Positions 15,993 to 24,478 of a DNA stretch of 38,356 nt are shown here, piece by piece. Position 1 is the stretch's first letter. Each line of letters starts with the position of its first letter. The notes below the pieces were generated by a model. It had not been told where the DNA came from, did no database searches, and saw nothing but the letters and a program-made list of their open reading frames with translations. The stretch lies in assembly GCA_020723855.1 (NCBI GenBank), contig DYIB01000021.1, positions 1-38,356 of the forward strand, given 5' to 3'. Position numbers and translations under genes: made by a program. The DNA comes from Uliginosibacterium gangwonense. GTDB lineage: Bacteria > Pseudomonadota > Gammaproteobacteria > Burkholderiales > Rhodocyclaceae.

Positions 15993-16649
15993 CTATTGAG
16001 CTGGCGTTTTCGCAGCACCGCCGCAGGGACCGACGGCGGCGGCGGCGAACTCCGCGGGCAGGCGCAGTTGGTCGAGCCCGGGTGCGGGACCGTGCAGTTC
16101 GACGATGGTCTTGGGCCCCGCCGCGCCCCTTGCCTCCACCCGCGCGGAGCGCACACCGCGGCGCCGCAACGCCGCCAATTCGTCGTTGGCACCCTGCTCG
16201 CCGCGGAACACGCCCAGGGAGATGGCATTGCGGTTGGGCCCCTCTTGAATGATAAGAACATTGCGCACGCCCAGCGCACGCAGCTCAGCGGCCTTGCGCT
16301 CGGCCTGTGCGCGGTCCGGCAGGGGAGGGATGAACACCCAGAACGAGGCCGGCTCTTCCTCCTGCCGCAGCTCGGTCTTCAGTTGCTTGTCCGCGGCCTG
16401 CAACTGCTGGGCGAGCCGCTCGGCCTGTTCGCGCGCGAGGCCGCTGATGCTGCGGCAGGCGAAGGACACGGCCGCCGCAGGCGGCGGCGTGCCCACCGAC
16501 ACGACCTTGATCTTCTCCGGGGCCAGTTGCGCGCCCAGCCGCTCGGGCTCGCCGCCACCCCTGGCGCCGCCGAGCAGCCCCTGGCCGTAGGCGTAGAGCA
16601 GGCCATTGGCCAGGAGCAGGCCGACAAAGGTGGCAGGCAGCGCGCGCAT
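15993..16649 (-). CDS. SPOR-domain membrane protein
   Basis: 218-aa protein with an N-terminal membrane anchor (about residues 5-27, ATFVGLLLANGLLYAYGQ), a linker with a likely coiled coil (LAREQAERLAQQLQAADKQL, about 70-90), and a SPOR-like domain (about 98-175). The SPOR domain is recognised from FWVFIPPLPDRAQAERKAAE, GVRNVLIIQEGPNRNAISLG, FRGEQGANDELAALRRRG. SPOR domains bind denuded glycan strands at division sites, so a septal role is plausible beside zapD. The C-terminus is low-complexity. It starts just after trpB2 and stops four bases before coaE. Confidence 0.82.
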   Translation of the reverse strand: MRALPATFVGLLLANGLLYAYGQGLLGGARGGGEPERLGAQLAPEKIKVVSVGTPPPAAAVSFACRSISGLAREQAERLAQQLQAADKQLKTELRQEEEPASFWVFIPPLPDRAQAERKAAELRALGVRNVLIIQEGPNRNAISLGVFRGEQGANDELAALRRRGVRSARVEARGAAGPKTIVELHGPAPGLDQLRLPAEFAAAAVGPCGGAAKTPAQ

Positions 16650-16670
16650 GGCCCCCGCTTTCCCGCTGCG

Positions 16671-18026
16671 TCAGGCGGCGACCTTGGGCAGGCGCTCCAG
16701 GGCGTTGCGGATCTCCTCCTCCGGATACTCGTAGTCCTCGAGTTCGCCGGCGAAGTACTTGTCATAGGCGGCCATGTCGAAATGGCCGTGGCCCGACAGG
16801 TTGAAGAACAGGGTCTTGGGTTCGCCGCTTTGCTTGCAGCGCAGGGCCTCGTCGATCACCGCGCGGATGGCATGGCAGGACTCGGGCGCGGGGATGATGC
16901 CCTCGCTGCGGGCGAAGCGCACACCCGCCTCGAAGGTGGCGATCTGGGGCACCGCCACGGCCTCGATGATGCCTTCCTTGTAGAGCTGGGACACCAGGGG
17001 CGAGTCGCCGTGGTAGCGCAGCCCGCCGGCGTGGATGGACGGCGGCATGAAGTCGTGGCCCAGGGTGTACATCAGCATCAGCGGGGTGTAGCCCGACTGG
17101 TCGCCGAAGTCGTAGGCGTAGTGCCCTTTGGTGAGGGTCGGGCACGAGGTGGGCTCCACCGCCACGGCGCGCACCTTCCTGCCGGCGGCGGCGTCGGCCA
17201 GGAAGGGGAAGGCGGCGCCGCCGAAGTTGGAGCCGCCGCCGCAGGGGGCGAACACCATGTCGGGATACTCGCCGATCTTGGCGAACTGCTTCTTGGCCTC
17301 CAGGCCGATCACCGTCTGGTGCAGCAGCACGTGGTTGAGCACCGAGCCCAGGGCATAGTTGGTGTCCTTGCGCGAGGCGGCCTCCTCCACCGCCTCGGAG
17401 ATGGCGATGCCCAGCGAACCGGGGTTGTTCGGGTCCTTTTCCAGGATGGCACGGCCGGCGTTGGTGAGGTTGGTGGGGCTGGCCAGCACCTCGGCGCCCC
17501 AGGTCTGCATCATGGAGCGGCGGAAGGGCTTCTGCTGGTAGCTCACCTTCACCATGTAGATGCGCACCTCCATGCCGAACATCTGCCCGGCCAGGGCCAG
17601 GGACGAGCCCCACTGTCCCGCCCCGGTCTCGGTGGTGAGGCGATTGATGCCCGCCTGCTTGTTGAAGTAAGCCTGGGCCACGGCCGAGTTGGGCTTGTGG
17701 GAGCCGGCGGGCGACACACCTTCGTACTTGTAGTAGATCTTGGCCGGCGTACCCAGGGCCTGCTCCAGGCGGCGGGCGCGGCACAGGGGCGAGGGACGCC
17801 ACAGGCGGTAGATCTCGCGCACCGGCTCGGGGATGGGGATCCAGCGCTGCGCCGACATCTCCTGCTCGAGGATGTTGCCGGGGAAGATGGCCATCATCAT
17901 TTCCGGCGAAACGGGCTTGCCGTCGGGTCCCAGCGGCGGGGCCGGCGGATTCTTCATATCGGCGACGACGTTGTACCAGTGAGTCGGAATCTCGGATTCG
18001 TCGAGCAGAACTTTGACGTCGGACAT
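16671..18026 (-). CDS. TrpB2-type tryptophan synthase beta-like enzyme
   Basis: PLP-dependent enzyme of the TrpB2 class, 451 aa. The PLP lysine is Lys111 in [12 protein letters not shown], the phosphate loop is [11 protein letters not shown], and the TrpB2-type insertions [17 protein letters not shown] and [18 protein letters not shown] are present. AAGGAG precedes the ATG. TrpB2 enzymes typically lack productive TrpA coupling and convert indole with serine or phosphoserine; they may salvage indole. No trpA adjoins. It is clearly not the standard TrpB1 of trpFBA operons, which lack these insertions. Often listed as trpB. Confidence 0.92.
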   Translation of the reverse strand: MSDVKVLLDESEIPTHWYNVVADMKNPPAPPLGPDGKPVSPEMMMAIFPGNILEQEMSAQRWIPIPEPVREIYRLWRPSPLCRARRLEQALGTPAKIYYKYEGVSPAGSHKPNSAVAQAYFNKQAGINRLTTETGAGQWGSSLALAGQMFGMEVRIYMVKVSYQQKPFRRSMMQTWGAEVLASPTNLTNAGRAILEKDPNNPGSLGIAISEAVEEAASRKDTNYALGSVLNHVLLHQTVIGLEAKKQFAKIGEYPDMVFAPCGGGSNFGGAAFPFLADAAAGRKVRAVAVEPTSCPTLTKGHYAYDFGDQSGYTPLMLMYTLGHDFMPPSIHAGGLRYHGDSPLVSQLYKEGIIEAVAVPQIATFEAGVRFARSEGIIPAPESCHAIRAVIDEALRCKQSGEPKTLFFNLSGHGHFDMAAYDKYFAGELEDYEYPEEEIRNALERLPKVAA

Positions 18027-18168
18027 GTCTCGCTCCTTGTGTAAGAGTGGCGTAGGCGGCACGCTCCTCCCCCTGCCATGGCGCACCGAGCGGCTACATT
18101 AACCCAAAGCTCTGCCGAAAAGAAGACGCGAAATAGTGCACGCGCCCGCCCCGTGGCAGGGCGCGCCG

Positions 18169-18882
18169 TCAGGCGGCCGCGGCGATGCGCACCAGGCCTT
18201 CGAGGACCAGGTTGTCCACCAGCCGGTACGGCACGCGCAGCGCCGGCGCCAGCAGGCCGGCGGCGCCGCCGGACAGCAGGCACAGGGCCGGCCCCTCGCC
18301 GGACAGGGCGGCGAACATGCGCTCCACGGCACCCGCCTGGGCGTGCAGGCAGCCGCTGACGATGGCATCGGCCGTGTTGCGCGGATAATCCCGGTACCGG
18401 CCGTCGCTCCAGGGCAGTTGCGCGGTGTTGCGCGCCAGGGAGGCGCGCATGAGATCGAAGCCGGGCAGGATCAGGCCGCCGCGGAACAGGCCGGCCGCGT
18501 CCAGCACGTCCACCGTGGTGGCGGTGCCGGCATTCACCACCAGGCTGGCGCCGGCATGCAGATGGCGCGCGCCGATCAGCGCCGCCCAGCGGTCGGCGCC
18601 CAACTGCTGCGGGTTTTCATAGCCATTGATCACGCCGCCCTGGGCTGCCTGCGCGCTTACCCAGCGAATGGGCACGCCCCAGCGCGACAAGCCGGCCTCG
18701 ATGCGCCGTGCCACCTCGGCGCCGGCCACGTTGGCGGCGACGATGGCGGCGGGCGGCGCCGTGATCGACGTCGCCAGCTCTTCCGCCTCGGCCAGGGCCA
18801 GCGCGCCGCGGGCGGCCCAGGCGACGCCATCGTGCAGGCCCCACTTGATGCGCGTGTTGCCGGCGTCGAGCGCCAGGATCAT
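18169..18882 (-). CDS. coaX: Type III pantothenate kinase
   Basis: First committed enzyme of CoA synthesis, phosphorylating pantothenate; the CoaX class is insensitive to CoA feedback and unrelated to CoaA. 237 aa. The N-terminus ILALDAGNTRIKWG holds the acidic phosphate loop, GADRWAALIGARH is the catalytic Asp motif, and NAGTATTVDVLDAAG is the second phosphate motif. The ATG overlaps the birA stop as ATGA, the common birA-coaX coupling. The enzyme typically needs a monovalent cation. A 7-bp stem with an 11-base loop (18141-18165) follows the stop, without a T-tract. Confidence 0.95.
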   Translation of the reverse strand: MILALDAGNTRIKWGLHDGVAWAARGALALAEAEELATSITAPPAAIVAANVAGAEVARRIEAGLSRWGVPIRWVSAQAAQGGVINGYENPQQLGADRWAALIGARHLHAGASLVVNAGTATTVDVLDAAGLFRGGLILPGFDLMRASLARNTAQLPWSDGRYRDYPRNTADAIVSGCLHAQAGAVERMFAALSGEGPALCLLSGGAAGLLAPALRVPYRLVDNLVLEGLVRIAAAA

Positions 18883-19700
18883 CGCGCCCTCAGGCTCACT
18901 TCGCCGCTGACGATGCGCTGCACGCCCCGGTCGGTGTGCAGCAGCAGGGCGCCGTCCTGGTCCACGTCTACGCAGCGGCCCTGCGCCACTATGACGCCGT
19001 CGTGGGACAGGCGCACCTCGGCGCCGGCATAGGCGTGGCGCGCCAGCCAGTCCTCGCGCAGGGCCGGGAAGCCGTCGGCCTCGAAGCGGGCGAGTACGGC
19101 GGCCAATTCCTTCAGCACCGCGCCCAGCAGCAGGTTGCGCGAGGGCGCGAAGGGCAGCAGGTCGGCCAGGCCGATGGCCTCGGCGGCGATCCGGGCGGCC
19201 AGCGCGCGCGGCAGTTGCACGTTCAGGCCGATGCCGATGACCGTCGCGCCCGGGGTATTGGGCACCATCTCGATGAGGATGCCCGCCAGCTTGCGGCCAT
19301 CGGCGAGGACGTCGTTGGGCCACTTGAGCATGATGCCGGCGGCGCCCTGCCCTTCCAGCGCCCGCGCCAGCGCGACGCCTACCGCCAGGCTCAGGCCACC
19401 CAGGGGCAGGGCCGGCGGGAAGCGCCACAGCAGGGAAAAAGTGAGACTGGCGCCGGCAAGGGAATGCCAAGTGCGGCCGCGGCGGCCGCGACCCGCCGTC
19501 TGGGTCTCGCTGGCGACGACCAGCCCGGCCGGCGCGCCGTAACCGGCCCGCTCCAGGGCCACCGAATTGGTGGACTCGCAGGCATCGAGGAAATCCAGGC
19601 GGAACAGGTCGGCCCGGTCATCCAGGGCGGCGCGCACCACTTGCGCGTCGAGGGCGTCGAAAGAGGCGGTCACGGCGGAATCTCGCGAAGAACGGGACAT
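18879..19700 (-). CDS. birA: Biotin--[acetyl-CoA-carboxylase] ligase, catalytic form
   Basis: Attaches biotin to BCCP/AccB. 273 aa. The catalytic core shows DACESTN, ETQTAGRGRRGRTWHS (GRGRRGR at 70-76), KWPNDV (about 126) and GRKLAGIL. A C-terminal SH3-like domain is seen (about 225-270). The first 33 residues carry no helix-turn-helix, so this BirA lacks the DNA-binding repressor domain of E. coli BirA and should be monofunctional. The start MSRSSRDSAV is chosen; a GTG nine codons later is also possible. It lies just after ntrC with about 40 bp between, and is coupled to coaX by ATGA. Confidence 0.94.
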   Translation of the reverse strand: MSRSSRDSAVTASFDALDAQVVRAALDDRADLFRLDFLDACESTNSVALERAGYGAPAGLVVASETQTAGRGRRGRTWHSLAGASLTFSLLWRFPPALPLGGLSLAVGVALARALEGQGAAGIMLKWPNDVLADGRKLAGILIEMVPNTPGATVIGIGLNVQLPRALAARIAAEAIGLADLLPFAPSRNLLLGAVLKELAAVLARFEADGFPALREDWLARHAYAGAEVRLSHDGVIVAQGRCVDVDQDGALLLHTDRGVQRIVSGEVSLRAR

Positions 19701-19740
19701 CCCGATTATGCGCGAAAGCGCACCGGCGTTGCGTCCCGGC

Positions 19741-21153
19741 TCACTCCTCGTCGCCGCCCTTGGCGCCTTCGATGCCCAGCTCCTGGATCTTGCGCGTGAT
19801 GGTGTTGCGACCGATGCCCAGGAGCTGGGCGGCCTCGATGCGCCGCCCGCCGGTGGCGATGAGGGCATGGCGGATCAGGGTGCGCTCGAAGTCGCGGCAC
19901 AGCACGTCCCAGGTGCCGCCGGTGCGCGCGGCGAGCAGGCGGTCGGTCTCGGCGCCCAGGGCCACCAGCCAGTTGGCATGGGTCTCGCGCGAGGTCTGCT
20001 CGCGCAGCTCGGGCGGCAGGTCGGCGATCTCGATGGTCTGGGCCGGTGCCATGACCGTGAGCCAGTGGCACAAGTTTTCCAGTTGGCGCACGTTGCCCGG
20101 GAAATCCAGGGCCGACAGGAACTTCAGCGCCGCCTCGGAAATGCGCTTGGGCTCCACCCCCAGTTCCTGAGCGCTCTTCTGCAGGAAGTGGCGCGTGAGC
20201 AGAGGAATGTCCTCGCGCCGCTCGCGCAGGGGCGGCAGGCGCAGCCGGATGACGTTGAGGCGGTGGAACAGGTCTTCGCGGAACAGGCCCTGCTTCACCC
20301 GCTCCTCCAGGTTCTGGTGGGTGGCGGCGATGACGCGCACGTTGGCCTTGATGGACTGGTGGCCGCCGACGCGATAGAAATGACCGTCGGACAGCACGCG
20401 CAGCAGGCGCGTCTGCAGTTCGGCGGGCATGTCGCCGATCTCGTCCAGGAACAGGGTGCCGCCCTCGGCCTGCTCGAAGCGGCCGCGGCGCATGGCGGTG
20501 GCGCCGGTGAAGGCGCCGCGCTCGTGGCCGAACAGCTCGGACTCCAGCAAATCGCGCGGAATGGCAGCGGTGTTGATGGCGACGAAGGGCTTGTCGGCGC
20601 GCGGGCTGTGGCGGTGCAAGGCGCGTGCCACCAGTTCTTTGCCGGTGCCCGATTCGCCGTTGATCAGGACCGTGGCGTGGGACTGGGACAGGCGACCGAT
20701 GGCGCGAAACACTTCCTGCATGGCCGGCGCCTTGCCCAGGATTTCGGGCGCACCGTTGTCGGCCTGCTGCGCACCGTTTTGGTGCGCACCTTCGTCGATC
20801 GCCCGCCGCACCAGTTCGACCGCCTGGTCCACGTCGAAGGGCTTGGGCAGGTATTCGAAGGCTCCTCCCTGGAAGGCGGCCACCGCGCTGTCCAGGTCGG
20901 AATAGGCGGTCATGATGATCACCGGCAGTTGCGGAAAGCGCGCCTTCACTTTCTGCAGCAGCGCCAACCCGGATTCGCCCGGCATGCGGATGTCGGACAG
21001 CAGCACCTCCGGCCGCGGCGTGCCCGCGTCCAGGGCCGCTAAGGCCTCGGCGGCGGAGGCGAAGCTCTTGTAGGGGATCTCCTCCCGCGCCAGGGCCTTT
21101 TCCAGCACCCAGCGGATGGAGCGGTCGTCGTCGATGATCCAGACCGGACTCAT
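19741..21153 (-). CDS. ntrC: Nitrogen regulation response regulator NtrC
   Basis: Sigma-54 enhancer-binding activator of the nitrogen starvation response. 470 aa. The receiver domain has phospho-acceptor Asp54 in LLSDIRMPGESG and K104 in YLPKPFD. The AAA+ domain shows Walker A GESGTGKE (166-173), GAFTGA (213-218) that contacts sigma-54, and FLDEIGDMPAELQ. The C-terminal Fis-like HTH is about 425-465 (IEAAQLLGIGRNTITRKIQEL). It follows ntrB after eight bases. The likely local targets are the dyads upstream of glnA and amt. Confidence 0.97.
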   Translation of the reverse strand: MSPVWIIDDDRSIRWVLEKALAREEIPYKSFASAAEALAALDAGTPRPEVLLSDIRMPGESGLALLQKVKARFPQLPVIIMTAYSDLDSAVAAFQGGAFEYLPKPFDVDQAVELVRRAIDEGAHQNGAQQADNGAPEILGKAPAMQEVFRAIGRLSQSHATVLINGESGTGKELVARALHRHSPRADKPFVAINTAAIPRDLLESELFGHERGAFTGATAMRRGRFEQAEGGTLFLDEIGDMPAELQTRLLRVLSDGHFYRVGGHQSIKANVRVIAATHQNLEERVKQGLFREDLFHRLNVIRLRLPPLRERREDIPLLTRHFLQKSAQELGVEPKRISEAALKFLSALDFPGNVRQLENLCHWLTVMAPAQTIEIADLPPELREQTSRETHANWLVALGAETDRLLAARTGGTWDVLCRDFERTLIRHALIATGGRRIEAAQLLGIGRNTITRKIQELGIEGAKGGDEE

Positions 21154-21161
21154 GGTGGCGC

Positions 21162-22229
21162 TTATTCCTTGGTACCGTGGATGGGCAGCAGCAGGGTGAA
21201 ACAGGTGCGCCCCGGCCGGCTATCCACTTCTATGGCTCCCTGGTGTTGATGAATGAAGGTTTGAGCCAGAGTAAGCCCCAACCCACTCCCTCCGTCGCGG
21301 CCCGATACCAGGGGATAGAAAATGCGTTCGCGTATTTCCTCCGGTATGCCGGGGCCGTTGTCGATCACCTGCAATTCCAGTGCCAGGCGATAGCGCTTCT
21401 TGTTCAGGGTCACCTGACGCTGGGCGCGGGTGCGCAGCACGATCTCGCCCTCCCCTTCCAGCGCCTGGGCGGCATTGCGGGCGACGTTGAGGATGGCCTG
21501 GATGAGCTGCTCGCGGTCGCCCATCAGCTCCGGCAGGCTGGTGTCATAGTCGCGGCGCACCTGGATGCCCGGAAATTCCGCATGGATGAGGCGGCGCACA
21601 CGCTCCAGGATCTCGTGGATGTTCACCGGCTGGGGCTGCATCAGGCGGTGGGAGGTGAGCAGGCGGTTCATCAGGTCCTGCAGCCGGTCCGCCTCCTTGA
21701 TAATCACCTGGGTGTATTCCTGCAACTGCGGGTTGTTCAGCTCGCGCTCCAAAAGCTGCGCCGAGCCGCGGATGCCGCCCAAAGGATTCTTGATCTCGTG
21801 GGCCAGGTTGCGGATCAGCTCTCGGTTGGCCTGCTGCTGCTCGGCCAGGCGCTCCTCCCGCGCCACCTTGAGCTGCTGGTCGATGGGACGGAATTCCAGC
21901 AGCAGGCGCGCCCGGGCCGTCTCGACCGGGGTGACGGTGCAGTCCAGATGCAGGGGCTCGGCGCCGTGACGATGGACCGTGATGTTCTGCCCGGTGTAGC
22001 TCCAATTGTCGCGCAGGGCGTTGTCCAGCGCCGCGCCCAGCCCGGGCGGCTCGCCCAGCAGATGGGACAGGGGCTTGCCCAGCAGTTGCCGGCTGCTGGC
22101 GGCGAACAGGTTCTCCGCGGCGGGGTTGAGGTACTGGATGATCAAGCTGCCATCCACCAGGATGACGGCCGACGAAAGCAGGTCCAGTCCGGCGAAGGCG
22201 GGGTTGGCGAGGGGCTCCGGTGCGGTCAT
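21162..22229 (-). CDS. ntrB: Nitrogen regulation sensor kinase/phosphatase NtrB
   Basis: Cytosolic histidine kinase that phosphorylates and, with PII, dephosphorylates NtrC. 355 aa, no membrane segments. PAS domain about 13-120 (LSSAVILVDGSLIIQYLNPAAE). The phospho-acceptor is His144 in NLAHEIKNPLGGIRGSAQLL, the GHKL N-box is QAILNVARNAAQALEG, and G-boxes are VIDNGPGIPEEIRERIF and GGSGLGLTLAQ. Asp-free in the C-terminus, so not a hybrid. It lies 39 bp after the DUF4124 gene, suggesting a DUF4124-ntrB-ntrC transcript. No PII gene is in the window. Confidence 0.96.
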   Translation of the reverse strand: MTAPEPLANPAFAGLDLLSSAVILVDGSLIIQYLNPAAENLFAASSRQLLGKPLSHLLGEPPGLGAALDNALRDNWSYTGQNITVHRHGAEPLHLDCTVTPVETARARLLLEFRPIDQQLKVAREERLAEQQQANRELIRNLAHEIKNPLGGIRGSAQLLERELNNPQLQEYTQVIIKEADRLQDLMNRLLTSHRLMQPQPVNIHEILERVRRLIHAEFPGIQVRRDYDTSLPELMGDREQLIQAILNVARNAAQALEGEGEIVLRTRAQRQVTLNKKRYRLALELQVIDNGPGIPEEIRERIFYPLVSGRDGGSGLGLTLAQTFIHQHQGAIEVDSRPGRTCFTLLLPIHGTKE

Positions 22230-22268
22230 GCACCCTAAGTTAGCAAAAACCGCACCACGGCGGGGAAG

Positions 22269-22751
22269 TCACCGGATATTGGCCAGCTCCTTCCTGATCG
22301 CCTCGATGTTGCGCTCATGCAGCGCCACCTTGTCCTTGTAGGGCTGCAGCCGGTCCAGCACCTTCTGGTAATTGCGCTCGCCGCCCAGGCGCACGGCCTC
22401 CTGCTCGGCGAGCTCCTTCTTGGCTTTCTCCAGGTTTTCCTGTTCCGTGGCCAGTTCCTGCTCGAGGATCCTGCGGCGCTCGCTGTCCCGGCTCCTCTGG
22501 GTTTCCCTGTCCACCTTGGGGAAATCGCCGGGCGCCTTGGCCGGTGCGCGCGGCGGCGAAATCGTGGATACGGGCAGGTCCTGGCTCAGCAGCTTGCAGT
22601 TTTTGAGGGAACCCTTGTTCTTGCTGTCCACATAGCTCACGCGGCCCTCGTCGTCTATGCACTTGTAGAGGGCCTGGGCAGAGACGGCCGGCGGCAACAG
22701 CACCCCCGTCAGAAAGGCACAAAGGGCTTTTAGTCCGCTTGGAAATCTCAT
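22269..22751 (-). CDS. DUF4124 domain protein, exported
   Basis: 160 aa with a signal peptide (about 1-25, ending AVSAQA), then the DUF4124 core ALYKCIDDEGRVSYVDS, a domain of unknown function that typically carries two cysteines, here in YKC and LKNC. The rest is a highly charged helical region (about 80-155; SERRRILEQELATEQENLEK and following) that should form a coiled coil in the periplasm. Located between glnA and ntrBC, as in many betaproteobacteria, but no link to nitrogen control is established. Confidence 0.87.
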   Translation of the reverse strand: MRFPSGLKALCAFLTGVLLPPAVSAQALYKCIDDEGRVSYVDSKNKGSLKNCKLLSQDLPVSTISPPRAPAKAPGDFPKVDRETQRSRDSERRRILEQELATEQENLEKAKKELAEQEAVRLGGERNYQKVLDRLQPYKDKVALHERNIEAIRKELANIR

Positions 22752-22781
22752 GATTCTTCAATCCGCTAGAAAGCGAACTTC

Positions 22782-22810
22782 AGTTTAAGTCACAAGATTG
22801 GTTTTGGCAA
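22782..22810 (-). promoter_or_regulatory. Putative sigma-70 promoter of the DUF4124-ntrBC unit
   Basis: On the minus strand TTGCCA (22810-22805) and TAAACT (22787-22782) are separated by 17 bases; they match the -35 and -10 consensus at five and four of six. It lies between the glnA terminator and the DUF4124 start at 22751, giving about 25 bases of leader. A basal, nitrogen-independent promoter for ntrBC here would fit. Confidence 0.4.
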
Positions 22811-22846
22811 ACCGGGAAAACACAACACGCCGCGCAGTGGCCGGCC

Positions 22847-22877
22847 GAAAACAAAACGGGGCCCGCGGGCCCCGTTT
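22847..22877 (-). terminator. Rho-independent terminator of glnA
   Basis: A perfect 24-base palindrome (22854-22877) of an AAACGGGGCCCG half and its complement lies 20 bases after the glnA stop. On the minus strand it is followed by TTTTGTTTTC. Stable GC stem plus U-rich tail is a classical intrinsic terminator and separates glnA from DUF4124-ntrBC. The stem is symmetric but the T-tract favours the glnA direction. Confidence 0.85.
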
Positions 22878-22896
22878 GCCGGAACGAAAACGCCGC

Positions 22897-24306
22897 TTAC
22901 AGACTGTAATACATCTCGTACTCGACCGGGTGGGTGGTCATGCGGAAGCGCGTGACTTCCTCCATCTTCAGCTCGATATAGGCATCGATCATGTCATTGG
23001 AGAACACGCCGCCGCGGGTCAGGAACTCGCGGTCCTTGTCCAGGTAGTCCAGCGCCTGATCCAGGGACGAGCACACGGTCGGGATCTTGGCATCCTCTTC
23101 CGGCGGCAGGTCGTACAGGTTCTTGTCGGCCGGATCGCCGGGGTGGATCTTGTTCTGCACGCCGTCCAGGCCGGCCATCATCATGGCGGAGAAGGCCAGA
23201 TAGGGGTTGGCGGTGGGATCCGGGAAGCGCACCTCGATGCGGCGCGCCTTGTCGCTCGACACATAGGGAATACGGATCGAGGCCGAACGGTTGCGGGCGG
23301 AATAGGCCAGCTTCACCGGCGCTTCGAAGCCGGGCACCAGGCGCTTGTAGGAGTTGGTGCCCGGGTTGGTGATGGCGTTGAGCGCCCGGGCGTGCTTGAC
23401 GATGCCGCCGATGTAGTACAGGGCGAACTCGGACAGGCCGGCGTAGCCGTTGCCGGCGAACAGGTTCTTGCCGTCCTTCCAGATCGACTGGTGCACGTGC
23501 ATGCCGGAGCCGTTGTCACCGACGATGGGCTTAGGCATGAAGGTGGCGGTCTTGCCGTAGCTGTGAGCCACGTTATGCACCACATACTTCAGCACTTGCA
23601 GCCAGTCGGCACGCTTGACCAGGGTGTTGAACTTGGTGCCGATCTCGCACTGGCCGGCGGTGGCCACCTCGTGGTGATGCACTTCCACTTCCACGCCGCA
23701 CTGCTCCAAGGCCAGCACCATGGCGGCGCGGATATCGTTCAGGCTGTCGACCGGGGGCACCGGGAAATAGCCACCCTTGACGGTGGGACGGTGGCCGATG
23801 TTGCCGCCTTCGAACTTCTCGCCGGAGGCCCAGGCGGCTTCCTCGGAGAACACCTTGCAGTAGGAGCCGGACATGTCCACGTTCCACTCGACCGAGTCGA
23901 AAATGAAGAACTCGGGCTCGGGGCCGAAGTAGGCGGTGTCGCCCAGGCCGGTGGACTTGAGGTAGGCTTCGGCGCGCTTGGCCAGCGAACGCGGGTCGCG
24001 GTCGTAGCCCTTGCCGTCGGAGGGCTCGATCACGTCGCAAGTCAGCACCAGGGTGGTTTCATCCATGAAGGGGTCGAGATACGCCGAGCCCGGGTCCGGC
24101 ATCAGCAGCATGTCGGAAGCCTGGATGCCTTTCCAGCCGGCGATCGAGGAGCCGTCGAAGGCATGGCCAGCCTCGAACTTGTCGGCGCCGAAGGCCTTGG
24201 CCGGAACGCCGACGTGCTGCTCCTTGCCTCGGGTGTCGGTGAAGCGCAGGTCGACGAACTTGACCTCCTTCTCCTTGATCAATTTCAAAACTTCTTGCGG
24301 CGTCAT
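22897..24306 (-). CDS. glnA: Glutamine synthetase, type I (adenylylated form)
   Basis: Dodecameric enzyme making glutamine from glutamate, ammonia and ATP; the main ammonium-assimilating step and the output of the Ntr system. 469 aa, the GS-I beta length. Signatures include [17 protein letters not shown], the metal-binding [27 protein letters not shown] and the ATP-binding region [21 protein letters not shown]. Tyr398 in [10 protein letters not shown] is the GlnE adenylylation site. AGGAG is seven bases before the ATG. Control by sigma-54/NtrC is supported by the upstream sites, and an intrinsic terminator follows. Confidence 0.98.
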   Translation of the reverse strand: MTPQEVLKLIKEKEVKFVDLRFTDTRGKEQHVGVPAKAFGADKFEAGHAFDGSSIAGWKGIQASDMLLMPDPGSAYLDPFMDETTLVLTCDVIEPSDGKGYDRDPRSLAKRAEAYLKSTGLGDTAYFGPEPEFFIFDSVEWNVDMSGSYCKVFSEEAAWASGEKFEGGNIGHRPTVKGGYFPVPPVDSLNDIRAAMVLALEQCGVEVEVHHHEVATAGQCEIGTKFNTLVKRADWLQVLKYVVHNVAHSYGKTATFMPKPIVGDNGSGMHVHQSIWKDGKNLFAGNGYAGLSEFALYYIGGIVKHARALNAITNPGTNSYKRLVPGFEAPVKLAYSARNRSASIRIPYVSSDKARRIEVRFPDPTANPYLAFSAMMMAGLDGVQNKIHPGDPADKNLYDLPPEEDAKIPTVCSSLDQALDYLDKDREFLTRGGVFSNDMIDAYIELKMEEVTRFRMTTHPVEYEMYYSL

Positions 24307-24359
24307 GGATGTCTCCTAGCGAGTTGAGCGCGGTAACGGAAAATGTGTCCCGACCGCTT

Positions 24360-24376
24360 AGCAGTTTCCATGCCAA
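24360..24376 (-). promoter_or_regulatory. Sigma-54 (-24/-12) promoter of glnA
   Basis: The minus strand reads TTGGCATGGAAACTGCT: near-consensus YTGGCACG-N4-TTGCW, with GG (24374-24373) and GC (24362-24361) exactly ten bases apart and only two mismatches. Expected start of transcription is near 24350, about 43 bases before the glnA ATG. A second candidate around the TGTGGCACAATAGC of the minus strand near 24412 has wrong spacing and was rejected. Confidence 0.78.
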
Positions 24377-24438
24377 CGGCAGTTGGGGCTGTGGCAAAGG
24401 GATGCTATTGTGCCACAAGGCATAACACCCCGGCACGC

Positions 24439-24471
24439 AAAAAGCCGGGCACCACAACAGTGCATTCGGCT
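24439..24471 (-). terminator. Possible intrinsic terminator of the CDF gene
   Basis: Twelve bases after the CDF stop the minus strand can fold AGCCG with CGGCT, with an inner GCAC/GTGC stem and a small internal loop, followed by TTTTTG. The inner stem is NtrC dyad 1, so the hairpin may partly reflect the operator symmetry. It would prevent CDF transcripts running into glnA. Confidence 0.45.
24448..24464. promoter_or_regulatory. NtrC-like dyad 1 upstream of glnA
   Basis: The minus strand reads TGCACTGTTGTGGTGCC, a 17-bp dyad with GCAC and GGTGC half-sites, very like the E. coli glnA enhancer sites. Its centre is about 106 bases upstream of the expected sigma-54 start. It also lies in the loop and inner stem of the possible terminator at 24439-24471. 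Confidence 0.72.
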
Positions 24472-24478
24472 GTTCGAT

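Noticed and set aside
18141-18165. Intrinsic terminator after coaX
   Set aside because: A 7-bp GC stem with an 11-base loop exists, but the following bases (TGCACTATTT) are not a T-tract.
22798-24327. 509-codon open frame on the plus strand opposite glnA
   Set aside because: It is the antisense of a highly conserved glnA; the product is Gly/His/Val-rich with no family signature. Long antisense frames are expected at this GC.
24398-24420. Alternative sigma-54 promoter with TGTGGCAC on the minus strand upstream of glnA
   Set aside because: No GC at the required ten-base spacing after GG. The 24360-24376 element fits far better. The TGTGGCA/TGCCACA pair remains only a possible minor inverted repeat.
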